Of a DNA stretch of 64,000 nucleotides, positions 50,549 through 59,747 are shown piece by piece. The notes under the pieces were generated by a model, which searched no databases, was not told where the DNA came from, and saw nothing but the letters and a program-made list of their open reading frames with translations. The number at the start of each line of letters is the position of its first letter. Position 1 is the stretch's first letter. The position numbers and the translations under genes are program-made. The DNA comes from Pacificibacter marinus (GTDB lineage: Bacteria > Pseudomonadota > Alphaproteobacteria > Rhodobacterales > Rhodobacteraceae). The DNA is taken from assembly GCF_900109555.1 (NCBI RefSeq), contig NZ_FNZV01000015.1, forward strand, positions 33,961-97,960, in the 5' to 3' direction.

Positions 50549-50647
50549 TAAGGTGTCTCCATCTTTTACAGGCGCCATCGGGTTTAAACCGAAACTCTTG
50601 GCTATAAAACAGAAATTTGTGACAGTTTGGTGTCACTGTTACACGAA

Positions 50648-51718
50648 TTACGTATTCTTTTTACCCGACAACCCTTTGAGAACACGGGGCAATCTGCGCA
50701 AAGATTTGTACATATCGATATGCGTTTGCATCGCCACTGCGGGGTAGCCCATCATGGCTTTTCCTTTGGGAACATTCGACAAAACCCCTGATCCCGCGCC
50801 AATAATAGCATTCGATCCGATAGTGATATTGTCTGCAGCCCCCGCCTGTCCGCCCATGACGCAAAAATCGCCCAGAACGGTTGATCCCGCGATTCCGACT
50901 TGCCCGCAGAGCAAACAATGCGCACCAACAATAACGTTGTGACCAATGTGAACTTGGTTATCAAGCTTACTGCCAGAGCCAATCTGAGTGGCACGAATGG
51001 TGCCTTGATCGATCGTGACATTCGCACCGATTTCAACATCGTCACCAATGGAAACGCCACCGATAGAGGCGATGCGCAGCCAGCTTTGCCCCTGCGCCTC
51101 AACTGCAGCGCCAAGGCTTTCACGCGCTTGTTCAACGGCAGATTTTTCTTGGGTGACGAACGAAAACCCATCAGCACCGATCACCGCACCGGGTTGAATA
51201 TAGATGCGATCCCCAATCTGGGCACGTGCCCCGATCCGCACACCAGAATGGATCACCGCATCCGCACCGATCTGCACAAAAGCGCCGATGCTGACCTGTG
51301 GCGCGATCTGACTGCGGGCACCGATAATTGCGTTGGCACCGACAACCACAAGCGGACCGATGCGCACATCTGCGCCGATCTGAGCACTAGGATCAATCAC
51401 CGCGCTGGGGTGAATGCCGGGGGCCAAGCCCAACCCTGCATCGAAACTCGCTGTAATCGCAGCCATCGCAAGACGCCCACGGCGCACCATAATGGCGGCT
51501 TCAAGCCCCAAGGATTGCCAATCGGCCCCATCCCACAGAACAGCTGCACGAGCTTTGCCCTTGGCAAGGTCTGGTGCAAATTTCGGGTCCATCGCCAAGG
51601 CTAAATCGGTCTCACCGGCCGTTGCAGGTTCGCTAGCGCTTGTCACTATCAAGTCGCCGTTGCCCTCAAATGGGGCACCGATACGTTGCGCCAGATCAAA
51701 AAGAGTGATGCCAGTCAT
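50648..51718 (-). CDS. lpxD: UDP-3-O-(3-hydroxyacyl)glucosamine N-acyltransferase LpxD
   Basis: This 356-residue enzyme adds the second 3-hydroxyacyl chain in lipid A synthesis. The N-terminal uridine-binding domain (about 1-100) is followed by hexapeptide repeats with the catalytic His in KLDNQVHIGHNVIVGAHC. The C-terminal helix ends MYKSLRRLPRVLKGLSGKKNT. In most alphaproteobacteria it sits next to fabZ. Here it is about 25 kb away in an acyl carrier protein and ketoacyl synthase cluster. Confidence 0.96.
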   Translation of the reverse strand: MTGITLFDLAQRIGAPFEGNGDLIVTSASEPATAGETDLALAMDPKFAPDLAKGKARAAVLWDGADWQSLGLEAAIMVRRGRLAMAAITASFDAGLGLAPGIHPSAVIDPSAQIGADVRIGPLVVVGANAIIGARSQIAPQVSIGAFVQIGADAVIHSGVRIGARAQIGDRIYIQPGAVIGADGFSFVTQEKSAVEQARESLGAAVEAQGQSWLRIASIGGVSIGDDVEIGANVTIDQGTIRATQIGSGSKLDNQVHIGHNVIVGAHCLLCGQVGIAGSTVLGDFCVMGGQAGAADNITIGSNAIIGAGSGVLSNVPKGKAMMGYPAVAMQTHIDMYKSLRRLPRVLKGLSGKKNT

Positions 51719-51841
51719 GAGGGATCCTTTAGAACGATTTTCATGTTCTTACATAATGGCATCGCGCGCTCAATGAAAGGACAGAGGCGCAGGGCGCACT
51801 GACTATCGCAGCGTCTTATAAGAACTGTGGGGATCACATAC

Positions 51842-51870
51842 AAAAAGGGCACCCATTAAGGTGCCCTTTT
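51842..51870. terminator. Bidirectional terminator between lpxD region and the L,D-transpeptidase
   Basis: AAAAGGGCACC pairs with GGTGCCCTTTT around a six-base loop. It ends the leftward L,D-transpeptidase transcript 24 bases after its stop. Confidence 0.9.
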
Positions 51871-51893
51871 GAAACATCCAATATCGTCAAAAA

Positions 51894-53543
51894 TTAGCCG
51901 CCAACAGAGCGTAACTGCACGCCTTTGCTTTCCAAGGCGGACCAAATTTTTGCATCGCGACCATATACATCACGGCGATATTCCATGCCGCCTTTTGGTA
52001 AAGTCACAGCCGTCCGGTAAATCAAATGCACAGGCACTTGTGTTTCTAACGGAACGACAGATTCTACACCTGTTTTCAAACGTGTTTGGAACAGGCCAAC
52101 AGGATCATTGCTTTGCTTTGCCAGCAGCGCATATGCAAAATCAAACGGGTCATTCAAACGAATACACCCATGTGAAAAAGCACGCGATTCACGGCCAAAA
52201 AGGCTTTTGGCAGGCGTATCATGCAGGTAAATGTTGTATTTGTTGGGGAAAATAAATTTCACGAGACCCAACGCATTGCGGCGTGAAGGAGGTTGTTTGA
52301 TATTAAACGGAAACGTTTTTGCAGTGTAGGCGTTAAAGTCGATGCTTTCACGGCTCACCGTTCTGCCACGCGAGTCAACAAGGCGCAAATGCCCCGCTGC
52401 TCCAGGATTTTTTTTCATCATCGGCAGATATTCTTTAACCGCGATAGACCGCGGAACATGCCATGTTGGATTGATCACCAAGTGTTCCATCACGTCGGAA
52501 AACTCAGGCGTGCGGCGGCTTGAATCATTGGCGCCCACGACAGAGCGCGTTTCAAACGTAACGTTTCCGTCGTCTATAATCTTAGCTGTGAAGTCGGTGA
52601 TATTGACCAAGACGTGGCGTTTTCCACGGGAAATGTTGGTCCAGCGTTCGCGTTCAAGAGCGACGTAAATGGAAGTCAAACGGTTCAGTGGCTCGACATT
52701 GATCTCTTTCAACGTTCCAGCCCCAGCCACACCATCAACGGACAATCCGTGGCGCGATTGGAACAATTGAACAGCTTTTTGCACGCTTTCGTCATACACA
52801 GTTGTGGCACTGCGACGCATGTATCCCATTGCAATCAAACGATTGCGCAAAGCGATAACATTGGCGTTTGATTGACCAGGTTCAAGTTTTTGACCGGCAA
52901 CCTTTGGCCCCCATCCGCCTGCTCCAAGTGTTTTTTCAAGCGCAAGTTTTTCTTTCAACAAACGCGTGTACTCAGGCGACGTGGGTGTCAATTTTTTGAG
53001 ATATGCCGCGGGGGATGATTTGGCAAAACTATCAAGAAGCGCCACACCATCGCGATATGGCACCTGACGCACGATGCCAGCGTCGATGCGTGATGGCACA
53101 AGCTGGCCTGTTTGCATGTCGCGGGCGTAATCAAGAAACAATTGCGCCATGGCAACTTCAGTGCGACCTAAATCACGATCTGATTTGATGGCGCGCATAT
53201 TGGCTTGCAACAATGCGGTGTCATAGGGAGCGATCCCGTGATCTGGCGCGGCCTGCAAAGCGCGTAGCAACGCTTGGCGACGACTGCGCGCCCGACCAGA
53301 ATTATCCACAAAAATGGGTTTGTACCCTGTCGCACGGTAATATTCAGAAACATCTTTGGACTGCGACGCCGCCTCTGCAATTGATTGCATCAAAGCCGTC
53401 ACTTGTTGGGCAGCCCCCTTTTCAGGTGAGCCAATACAAAAAGCCAAAGACAGAATGGCTAAAAACGCGAAACGAGCACCACGGGCCACGACATATGTCG
53501 GACGCGCAGCAGTCATTATCCAAGAAACCGGTGACAAAAACAT
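51894..53543 (-). CDS. L,D-transpeptidase (YcbB/LdtD type)
   Basis: This 549-residue secreted peptidoglycan enzyme makes 3-3 crosslinks or attaches proteins. A signal sequence or anchor (about 10-50) precedes a YcbB-type N-terminal region. A peptidoglycan-binding repeat (about 220-290, NVIALRNRLIAMGYMRRSATTVYDESVQKAVQLFQ-like pattern) and a YkuD catalytic domain follow. The nucleophile is in AFSHGCIRL with His in YLHD. The ATG at 53543 has GAGG six bases upstream; the longer frame starts at TTG. Confidence 0.92.
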   Translation of the reverse strand: MFLSPVSWIMTAARPTYVVARGARFAFLAILSLAFCIGSPEKGAAQQVTALMQSIAEAASQSKDVSEYYRATGYKPIFVDNSGRARSRRQALLRALQAAPDHGIAPYDTALLQANMRAIKSDRDLGRTEVAMAQLFLDYARDMQTGQLVPSRIDAGIVRQVPYRDGVALLDSFAKSSPAAYLKKLTPTSPEYTRLLKEKLALEKTLGAGGWGPKVAGQKLEPGQSNANVIALRNRLIAMGYMRRSATTVYDESVQKAVQLFQSRHGLSVDGVAGAGTLKEINVEPLNRLTSIYVALERERWTNISRGKRHVLVNITDFTAKIIDDGNVTFETRSVVGANDSSRRTPEFSDVMEHLVINPTWHVPRSIAVKEYLPMMKKNPGAAGHLRLVDSRGRTVSRESIDFNAYTAKTFPFNIKQPPSRRNALGLVKFIFPNKYNIYLHDTPAKSLFGRESRAFSHGCIRLNDPFDFAYALLAKQSNDPVGLFQTRLKTGVESVVPLETQVPVHLIYRTAVTLPKGGMEYRRDVYGRDAKIWSALESKGVQLRSVGG

Positions 53544-54108
53544 GATTATCCTCAAAAAAGACAGCTAACAGGGGCGTAAAATATCCGACTTTCATAATTG
53601 ATGTGAGGGGGAATCTGTTCGCAAATGCGCCTTGTGATCGACAAAGCACACATTTAATTGTGATGTCTTTTTGTCAAAATTCCCCTTGCCCTCATCAATA
53701 TCCGAAATCGGTCTTTGCAAAATATTTAGACTTTGAAGGTACTTGCACATTACATGCGCAAATTTCTGCCTATTTAATGGTCGTTTAGCACCACCAAGCA
53801 AACCGACACTTGGACCATGAATCACTTTGTGCCATAAGACGGGCAGACGCATTCCTGATTTAAGAGTGGCAAGGAACTGATACTGATGCAAACATTTGCA
53901 CAGGCATTGGTTAAGATAATGTCACATTAAACCACTGTGCGGGGCTTATTTTGATACTTTTAAAATAAGTCACAGATCTCTATTACGGCTATGTGGTGTG
54001 ATTTAGATCAATGTTGGCAACAGTCAACGTTTTAGAATGCTGATAAAATCAGCACAATCGGACGAACCGCGTTGAGGCGGGGTTGATAAAAACGGGACGC
54101 TTAAGATC
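53544..54108. other. 565-base divergent intergenic region
   Basis: No gene is seen here; the longest open frames lack ribosome sites and family features. Two elements stand out. CTTATTTT and AAAATAAG form an 8-base inverted repeat around a nine-base spacer at 53945-53969. GTGAT-TTAG-ATCAA at 53998-54011 differs by one base from the FNR-type box TTGAT-N4-ATCAA. It lies 98 bases before the DUF882 gene. Both are weak evidence for anaerobic or other regulation of the two cell-wall genes. Confidence 0.35.
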
Positions 54109-54678
54109 ATGACGACACCTAAGTCTAGCGCAATCACACGGCGCACCCTTTTGCGAAGCTTTGCAGCGGCAAGTCTTTCTGCCGCACCAGTTTACGCAAA
54201 TGCAGCTGGATTTTTACGTGGGTCCGGCGACATACGCCGCCTGCGCATGTATTCAGGCCGCACAGGCGAAAGCATTGATACAATTTATTGGGTCGAAGGC
54301 GAATACATCAAAGAAGCATTGAAAGAAGTCACGTATTTCATGCGGGATTGGCGCAACAGCAAACTCAAATCCATTGACGCGCGCACCGTAGACATTATGG
54401 CAGCAGCACACGCATTGATGGATGTGGATGAACCCTACATGTTGCTGTCTGGCTATAGATCACCAGAAACCAACAATATGCTGCGGTCTCGATCAAGCGG
54501 TGTCGCAAAGAATTCTTTGCACATGCAAGGTCAAGCTGCTGATTTGCGTTTGAAATCACGCTCTGTCAGCCAAATGGCATCTGCCGCAAAGAATTGTTCT
54601 GCAGGTGGTGTTGGCGCATATGGCGGATCCAATTTTGTGCACATGGATTGTGGTCCTGTGCGCACGTGGCGAGGCTAA
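54109..54678 (+). CDS. DUF882 (YcbK-like) peptidase M15-type secreted protein
   Basis: This 189-residue protein has a twin-arginine signal (residues 10-17, TRRTLLRSF) and a DUF882 domain related to D,D-carboxypeptidases of family M15. The metal residues are seen in SLHMQGQAADLRL (His and Asp) and FVHMDCGP (His). It is divergent from the L,D-transpeptidase gene, as ycbK is next to ycbB in other bacteria, supporting a joint peptidoglycan role. The Tat signal implies folding or cofactor loading in the cytoplasm. Confidence 0.9.
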   Translation: MTTPKSSAITRRTLLRSFAAASLSAAPVYANAAGFLRGSGDIRRLRMYSGRTGESIDTIYWVEGEYIKEALKEVTYFMRDWRNSKLKSIDARTVDIMAAAHALMDVDEPYMLLSGYRSPETNNMLRSRSSGVAKNSLHMQGQAADLRLKSRSVSQMASAAKNCSAGGVGAYGGSNFVHMDCGPVRTWRG

Positions 54679-54735
54679 CCCTCACACCTGTCGCGCCTGC
54701 ATAATATGGTGCCACGCATATATTATGTCTCTCAT

Positions 54736-54763
54736 AAAAAAACCGCCCCCAAGGGCGGTTTTT
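54736..54763. terminator. Bidirectional terminator between the DUF882 gene and ribH
   Basis: AAACCGCCC pairs with GGGCGGTTT around CCAA, with A- and T-runs on both sides, between converging genes. Confidence 0.9.
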
Positions 54764-54790
54764 ATTTTTAAATACAAGAATAACGCGTCG

Positions 54791-55270
54791 TTAGACGGTC
54801 ACGGGCGCTGGGATGTCGATATTCAAAACATCGCTGACCGCTTGCGCCGCTTCGCCACCTTTTTTGACGAAATGCTCGGTATAAAATTTGACGTGATCGT
54901 CTGAGGCGTGGAAATGATGTGGCGTCAACGACACCGAAAACATTGGCACTTCGGTTTCAAGTTGCGCCTGCATCAAGCCAGACACAACAGCATCCGCGAC
55001 GAAATCATGGCGGTAAATACCACCATCCACAACCAAAGCCGCAACCACGATCGCATCGTAATTGCCTGTTTTGGCAAGACGTTTTGCCAACAATGGCGCT
55101 TCAAACGCGCCGGGGACATTGTAAACATCCGTCACAGAGGCGGGTGACAGGTCAGTCATTTTCGCACAAAACCCATCATAGGCTTTGTCAACAATGTCTG
55201 CATGCCAACGGGCGCGAATAAACGCGATACGAGAAGCTGATTTTTCGAATTTAGACGTCATATTTGTCAT
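54791..55270 (-). CDS. ribH: 6,7-dimethyl-8-ribityllumazine synthase, type II
   Basis: This 159-residue enzyme makes the penultimate riboflavin precursor. It matches the type II (RibH2, decameric in Brucella) form: IAFIRARWHADIVDKAYDGF, VVDGGIYRHDFVADAV and SLTPHHFHASDDH. The ATG at 55270 has AAGGG seven bases upstream; an internal ATG at 55261 is less likely. An FMN riboswitch lies in its leader, so expression should fall when FMN is plentiful. No other rib genes are in the window. Confidence 0.96.
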   Translation of the reverse strand: MTNMTSKFEKSASRIAFIRARWHADIVDKAYDGFCAKMTDLSPASVTDVYNVPGAFEAPLLAKRLAKTGNYDAIVVAALVVDGGIYRHDFVADAVVSGLMQAQLETEVPMFSVSLTPHHFHASDDHVKFYTEHFVKKGGEAAQAVSDVLNIDIPAPVTV

Positions 55271-55349
55271 TTTGGAACCCTTGAGTTTACACCTTTAGGT
55301 CCCAGAGCACGAAGGAACATAAACCTGAGGCCAAAGCCCCCTGTTCATC

Positions 55350-55483
55350 TTCCATTCTCTACCATCCGGACTTTAACCGTCGGCTTTGGAATTCCACCAA
55401 ATCTGCTGACCCAAGCATTTTACAATGCAAGGCGCTCGCGGGCTATAACCGCCGGTGGGGAATTACACCCCGCCCTGAGAACT
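55350..55483 (-). promoter_or_regulatory. FMN riboswitch (RFN element) controlling ribH
   Basis: On the leftward strand the segment reads the conserved RFN blocks in order: TTCTCAGGGCGGGG, ATTCCCCACCGGCGG, AGCCCGCGAGCG, CAGCAGATTTGGTG, AATTCCAAAGCCGACGG and AGTCCGGATG...AGAGAA. All six helices can be matched by eye. It lies about 80 bases before the ribH start. The expression platform may work on translation, since no clear terminator with T-run follows. Confidence 0.95.
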
Positions 55484-55580
55484 GATGGAAATTTAGTCAT
55501 GCACCATCAAAACGTCAAGAGCTGGCGCAAGGATTGAACGCAGGGTCGATTTACATTTGTCATGTATTTACGCTAGAATT

Positions 55581-56015
55581 TCACAACCGCGCCACCCGCT
55601 TAAGATAATCTTTCAGCGTCTTTTGTTCTTCGGGTGAAAACTCTTGCATCAAACGCGCGTCATAGCTTTGCGCCGCTTGGGACAAATCCTCATAGGCTTT
55701 CAACCCATGTCGCGTCAGCCCAAGCAAGGCGTGCCTGCGATCTGATGGCACCTCGGTGCGTTTGATGAACTGCTTTGCTTCAAGCGCTGTGACCGCGCGC
55801 GACACCTTGGTTTTATGCAACCGCGCCCTGTCGCACACATCTTTGGCCGTCATATCGCCATAACGCCCCAGATGAAACAACAGCCGCCACTCTGTTCGCA
55901 GCATACCGTATTTATCTTTATACAGACGTTGAAAGCCCAGACTGGTTTCTTCGGCCGAGAGCGCCAAAAGATAGGGCAGAAAATCTTGAATATCAAAGGA
56001 TGCATTTTGTATCAT
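55581..56015 (-). CDS. MarR-family regulator, probable repressor of homogentisate genes
   Basis: This 144-residue winged-helix protein has TAKDVCDRARLHKTKVSRAV as recognition helix and the wing DRRHALLGLT. It is divergent from hmgA. MarR-type HpaR and IclR-type HmgR control such operons in other bacteria. Here position suggests repression relieved by homogentisate or a related acid, through the inverted repeat at 56035-56054. No strong ribosome site is seen before the ATG. Confidence 0.88.
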   Translation of the reverse strand: MIQNASFDIQDFLPYLLALSAEETSLGFQRLYKDKYGMLRTEWRLLFHLGRYGDMTAKDVCDRARLHKTKVSRAVTALEAKQFIKRTEVPSDRRHALLGLTRHGLKAYEDLSQAAQSYDARLMQEFSPEEQKTLKDYLKRVARL

Positions 56016-56034
56016 TTGGACAAACTATATCTTG

Positions 56035-56054
56035 TTAGTTACATTTTCAACTAA
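56035..56054. promoter_or_regulatory. Inverted repeat in the marR-hmgA promoter region, MarR operator candidate
   Basis: TTAGTT and AACTAA flank eight bases. The element is centred between the divergent regulator and hmgA genes, 39 bases before hmgA. Size and place fit a MarR dimer site; binding is inferred. Confidence 0.5.
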
Positions 56055-56092
56055 TACCAAAGATCAATTGCACCAGAAAAAAGGGACGCCCC

Positions 56093-57454
56093 ATGACTTT
56101 GGCACCGCACCGCACACAGATGACACAAGCTCCTAGTTTGGGCGGCCCGAACGCGGGCTATATGTCGGGATTTGGCAATGATTTCGAAACCGAAGCCCTG
56201 CCCGATGCGCTGCCCCAAGGCATGAACAGCCCGCAAAAATGCAACTACGGTCTGTACGGCGAACAACTGTCAGGCACAGCCTTTACAGCGCCAAGCCACC
56301 AAAACGAACGCACGTGGTGCTACCGCATTCGTCCATCCGTAAAACACACTCACAGGTTCCAAAAAATCGATATGCCCTATTGGGTCTCGGCGCCCCATAT
56401 CGACCCTGATGTGATCAGCCTTGGCCAATACCGCTGGAATCCTGTTCCCCATTCAAATGTGCCACTCACATGGATCACTGGCATGCGCACCATGACCACA
56501 GCGGGCGATGTGAACACCCAAGTTGGGATGGCGAGCCATGTGTATTTGGTCAACACCTCGATGGAGGACAGCTATTTTTACAGTGCGGATTCCGAACTTT
56601 TGGTGGTCCCCCAAGAAGGCCGTCTGCGCTTTTGCACCGAGCTTGGCATCATAGATATCGAGCCACAAGAAATCGCCATTTTGCCCCGCGGCCTCGTGTA
56701 CCGCGTTGAGGTTCTAGACGGTCCTGCGCGCGGCTTTGTCTGCGAAAACTACGGGCAGAAATTCAACTTGCCAGGGCGGGGTCCAATCGGGGCCAATTGC
56801 ATGGCCAATCCGCGTGATTTCAAAACACCGGTCGCAGCATTTGAAGACCGTGAGGTGCCAAGCACTGTGACGATAAAATGGTGCGGTCAATTTCATGAAA
56901 CCAAAATCGGGCATAGTCCCTTGGATGTGGTCGCATGGCACGGCAATTATGCACCCTGCAAATATGATCTACGCACATATTGTCCTGTGGGCGCTATCTT
57001 GTTTGATCATCCTGATCCGTCGATTTTCACCGTTTTGACCGCCGATTCCGGTGTCGAAGGCACCGCTAACATTGATTTTGTCTTGTTCCGAGATCGCTGG
57101 ATGGTGGCCGAAAATACGTTTCGCCCGCCATGGTACCATAAGAATGTGATGTCGGAATTGATGGGCAATATTCACGGTATTTACGATGCAAAGCCCAAAG
57201 GGTTCATCCCCGGCGGGATCAGTCTGCACAATATGATGTTGCCGCATGGGCCCGATAAAAATGCCTTTGAAGGCGCATCCAATGCCGATCTCAAAGCTGA
57301 AAAACTTGAACACACAATGTCGTTTATGTTCGAAACACGCTTTCCACAGCATCTGACCAAATTCGCGGCCACCCAAGCCCCTTTGCAAGATGATTACATC
57401 GATTGCTGGAGCGACATTGAAAAGAAATTCGATGGCACAGCGGGCAAAAAATAG
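56093..57454 (+). CDS. hmgA: Homogentisate 1,2-dioxygenase
   Basis: This 453-residue iron enzyme opens the ring of homogentisate to maleylacetoacetate, the key step of tyrosine and phenylalanine breakdown. The start matches the family ([15 protein letters not shown]). The iron ligands lie in the C-terminal part, with the block [17 protein letters not shown] and the [11 protein letters not shown] and NIHGIYDAK segments. It opens the rightward operon hmgA-fahA-MBL-FMO-DUF2783-maiA. Confidence 0.97.
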   Translation: MTLAPHRTQMTQAPSLGGPNAGYMSGFGNDFETEALPDALPQGMNSPQKCNYGLYGEQLSGTAFTAPSHQNERTWCYRIRPSVKHTHRFQKIDMPYWVSAPHIDPDVISLGQYRWNPVPHSNVPLTWITGMRTMTTAGDVNTQVGMASHVYLVNTSMEDSYFYSADSELLVVPQEGRLRFCTELGIIDIEPQEIAILPRGLVYRVEVLDGPARGFVCENYGQKFNLPGRGPIGANCMANPRDFKTPVAAFEDREVPSTVTIKWCGQFHETKIGHSPLDVVAWHGNYAPCKYDLRTYCPVGAILFDHPDPSIFTVLTADSGVEGTANIDFVLFRDRWMVAENTFRPPWYHKNVMSELMGNIHGIYDAKPKGFIPGGISLHNMMLPHGPDKNAFEGASNADLKAEKLEHTMSFMFETRFPQHLTKFAATQAPLQDDYIDCWSDIEKKFDGTAGKK

Positions 57455-57500
57455 CCCGAAAGCCACCGCCTTAATCGACTGATATACAGAAAGAACGCGC

Positions 57501-58751
57501 ATGACACTTATCAAAAGTTGGGTCACATCTGCCAATGACGCAGATCATCCTTTTCCGCTGAACAACTTGCCCTACGGCGTGTTTTCTATTGGCGATGATG
57601 AGCCGCGTTGCGGTGTGGCCATCGGCGATATGATTTTGGATATGCCCGCCGCGCAAGACGCTGGCCTATTGGGCTTTGGCGATGCGTTCGATGTGCCCTA
57701 TTGGAACGATCTGATGGATATGGGCCCTGTGGCTTGGACAACCTTGCGCGCTCGTTTGACCGACCTTTTGGCAGAAGGATCGAAAGACCAAACAACAGCC
57801 ACGCCGTTTTTGGTGCCCCAATCTGTGGCCACCTTGCACATGCCGCTCGCAGTGTCCGAGTACACCGATTTTTACGCTGGTATGCAGCATGCGAAAAACA
57901 TGGGAGCGATCTTGCGTGGCTCACCTGATTTGCCCGCCAACTGGCTGCATATCCCTGTGGGCTACAACGGGCGTGCCTCATCCGTTGTGGTGTCTGGTAC
58001 AGACATTCATCGCCCCAATGGCCAGATGAAAGCCCCCGATGCCGACATGCCAAGCTTTGGCCCCACCAAGCGCTTGGATATAGAATTGGAACTGGGGGCC
58101 ATCGTGGGCACAGGGTGCGATATGGGTACGCCGATCACGGTGGACCAAGCCGATGAAATGATCTTTGGCTATGTGTTGCTCAACGACTGGTCCGCCCGAG
58201 ATATCCAAGGCTGGGAATACCAACCGCTTGGCCCTTTTCAAGGCAAGGCATTTGGCACCACCATCAGCCCATGGATTGTCACTGCTGAAGCGTTAAGCCC
58301 TTTTCGCGCCCCGACACCTGTGCGCGAAAAACAGCTTTTGCCGTATCTCAACAGCACCAAAGACGGACTGTATGACATCGAACTTGAGGTCTTGATGCAG
58401 CCTGCGGGCGCCGAGACCGCCACATCCCTATCCAAAACCAACTACAACCGCATGTATTACTCCGCCTCTGAGCAGTTGTGCCACCATGCCGTGGGCGGAT
58501 GCGGCATGTCTTCGGGTGATTTGCTGGGCTCTGGCACCATTTCTGGACCGACACCTGATGAATACGGGTCGCTTATGGAAAAAAGCTGGGCGGGACGCGA
58601 GCCATTCAAACTCGACACTGGCGAGACCCGCAGCTTCATCGAGGACGGCGATACATTAACACTGCGCGGTGCGGCGCGCGGCGATGGCTATACCATCGCC
58701 TTTGGCGACTGCACCACCACCATCCTGCCCGCACATAAATTCCCCGTATAA
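57501..58751 (+). CDS. fahA: Fumarylacetoacetase
   Basis: This 416-residue metal-dependent hydrolase splits fumarylacetoacetate into fumarate and acetoacetate, the last step of the pathway. The N-terminal SH3-like domain (1-115) has NNLPYGVF. Catalytic metal residues are in EYTDFYAGMQHAKNMG, the YNGRASSVVVSGT block, LDIELELGAIVG and LLNDWSARDIQGWEY. It follows hmgA by 46 bases. Confidence 0.97.
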   Translation: MTLIKSWVTSANDADHPFPLNNLPYGVFSIGDDEPRCGVAIGDMILDMPAAQDAGLLGFGDAFDVPYWNDLMDMGPVAWTTLRARLTDLLAEGSKDQTTATPFLVPQSVATLHMPLAVSEYTDFYAGMQHAKNMGAILRGSPDLPANWLHIPVGYNGRASSVVVSGTDIHRPNGQMKAPDADMPSFGPTKRLDIELELGAIVGTGCDMGTPITVDQADEMIFGYVLLNDWSARDIQGWEYQPLGPFQGKAFGTTISPWIVTAEALSPFRAPTPVREKQLLPYLNSTKDGLYDIELEVLMQPAGAETATSLSKTNYNRMYYSASEQLCHHAVGGCGMSSGDLLGSGTISGPTPDEYGSLMEKSWAGREPFKLDTGETRSFIEDGDTLTLRGAARGDGYTIAFGDCTTTILPAHKFPV

Positions 58752-58763
58752 GGACCATATATC

Positions 58764-59714
58764 ATGGCAAAAGCATTCGCATCCCAAGGCGACACAAGCG
58801 AGAAAAAGATCACCTTTGATGAAGTGGGCAAAGGGCTTTACGCCTTCACTGCTGAAGGAGATCCAAATTCGGGCGTCATCATCGGTGACGAGAGCGTGAT
58901 GATTGTCGAAGCCCAAGCCACACCACGACTGGCACAAAAAGTCATCGACTGCGTGCGCTCAGTGACAGACAAACCGATTTCACATGTGGTTTTAACCCAC
59001 TATCACGCCGTGCGCGTGCTCGGCGCGTCGGCTTACGGCGCAGATCAGATCATCATGGGCGACACCGCGCGCGCCATGGTGGTTGAGCGTGGCCAAGAAG
59101 ATTGGGATTCCGAATTCCAACGCTTTCCGCGCTTGTTTGAAGGCCACGAATCCATCCCCGGCCTCACCTATCCCACCACGACGTTTTCCGATGACATGAC
59201 CGTCTATCTCGGCAACCGCCGTGTGGATTTGATGCATCTGGGCCGCGCCCACACAGCAGGCGATATCGTCATCCATGTGCCCGATGAAAACGTCATGTTC
59301 ACGGGGGACATCGTCGAAGATCATTCAGCCTGTTACTGTGGCGATGGCCACTTTGGCGACTGGGGTCAGACGCTTGATAACATTGCAAGTTTCGATCTGG
59401 ATGCCATCGCTCCTGGTCGTGGTGGCGCACTGATTGGCAAAGCTGCCGTGGCGCGTGCGATTGAAAGCACTCGTGATTTTGTCGACAGCACTTATGCGCC
59501 AGCCGCGCGCGTTGCAGCCCGTGGTGGCAGCCTAAAAGACGCATGGGATGCGGTGCGCGCGTCGTGTGACCCAAAATTCAAAGACTACGCCATTTACGAG
59601 CATTGCCTGCCGTTCAATGTGGCCCGCGCCTATGACGAAGCACGCGGCATTGACACCCCGCGCGTGTGGACCGCCGAGCGTGATCTGGCGATGTGGGCCC
59701 AATTGCAAGGTTAA
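58764..59714 (+). CDS. Metallo-beta-lactamase-fold protein with an incomplete zinc site
   Basis: This 316-residue protein has the alpha-beta/beta-alpha fold (LTHYHAVRVLG near 78-87, LMHLGRAHTAGD at 156-167, FTGDIVE near 179-185, APGRGGAL later). In the canonical HxHxDH motif the sequence is H79-Y-H81-A-V83-R84, and the last histidine (PGHG) is replaced by Arg in PGRG. The first metal site (H79, H81, H163) is kept and the second is lost. It lies between fahA and a flavin monooxygenase, so it may act on a tyrosine-pathway intermediate. The exact reaction is unknown. Confidence 0.85.
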   Translation: MAKAFASQGDTSEKKITFDEVGKGLYAFTAEGDPNSGVIIGDESVMIVEAQATPRLAQKVIDCVRSVTDKPISHVVLTHYHAVRVLGASAYGADQIIMGDTARAMVVERGQEDWDSEFQRFPRLFEGHESIPGLTYPTTTFSDDMTVYLGNRRVDLMHLGRAHTAGDIVIHVPDENVMFTGDIVEDHSACYCGDGHFGDWGQTLDNIASFDLDAIAPGRGGALIGKAAVARAIESTRDFVDSTYAPAARVAARGGSLKDAWDAVRASCDPKFKDYAIYEHCLPFNVARAYDEARGIDTPRVWTAERDLAMWAQLQG

Positions 59715-59747
59715 ATTTGCAAGACCAAGCGAACAGGAGGCCAGATC

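Noticed and set aside
50648..51718. Repetitive hexapeptide pattern that looks like tandem DNA repeats
   Set aside because: It is the left-handed beta-helix of LpxD, not a DNA repeat array.
53592..53891. 99-codon leftward frame in the region upstream of the DUF882 gene
   Set aside because: No ribosome site, no family resemblance and mixed composition; it is likely chance.
54605..54904. 99-codon rightward frame across the end of the DUF882 gene and ribH
   Set aside because: It runs over two genes and a strong terminator in another frame; a shadow.
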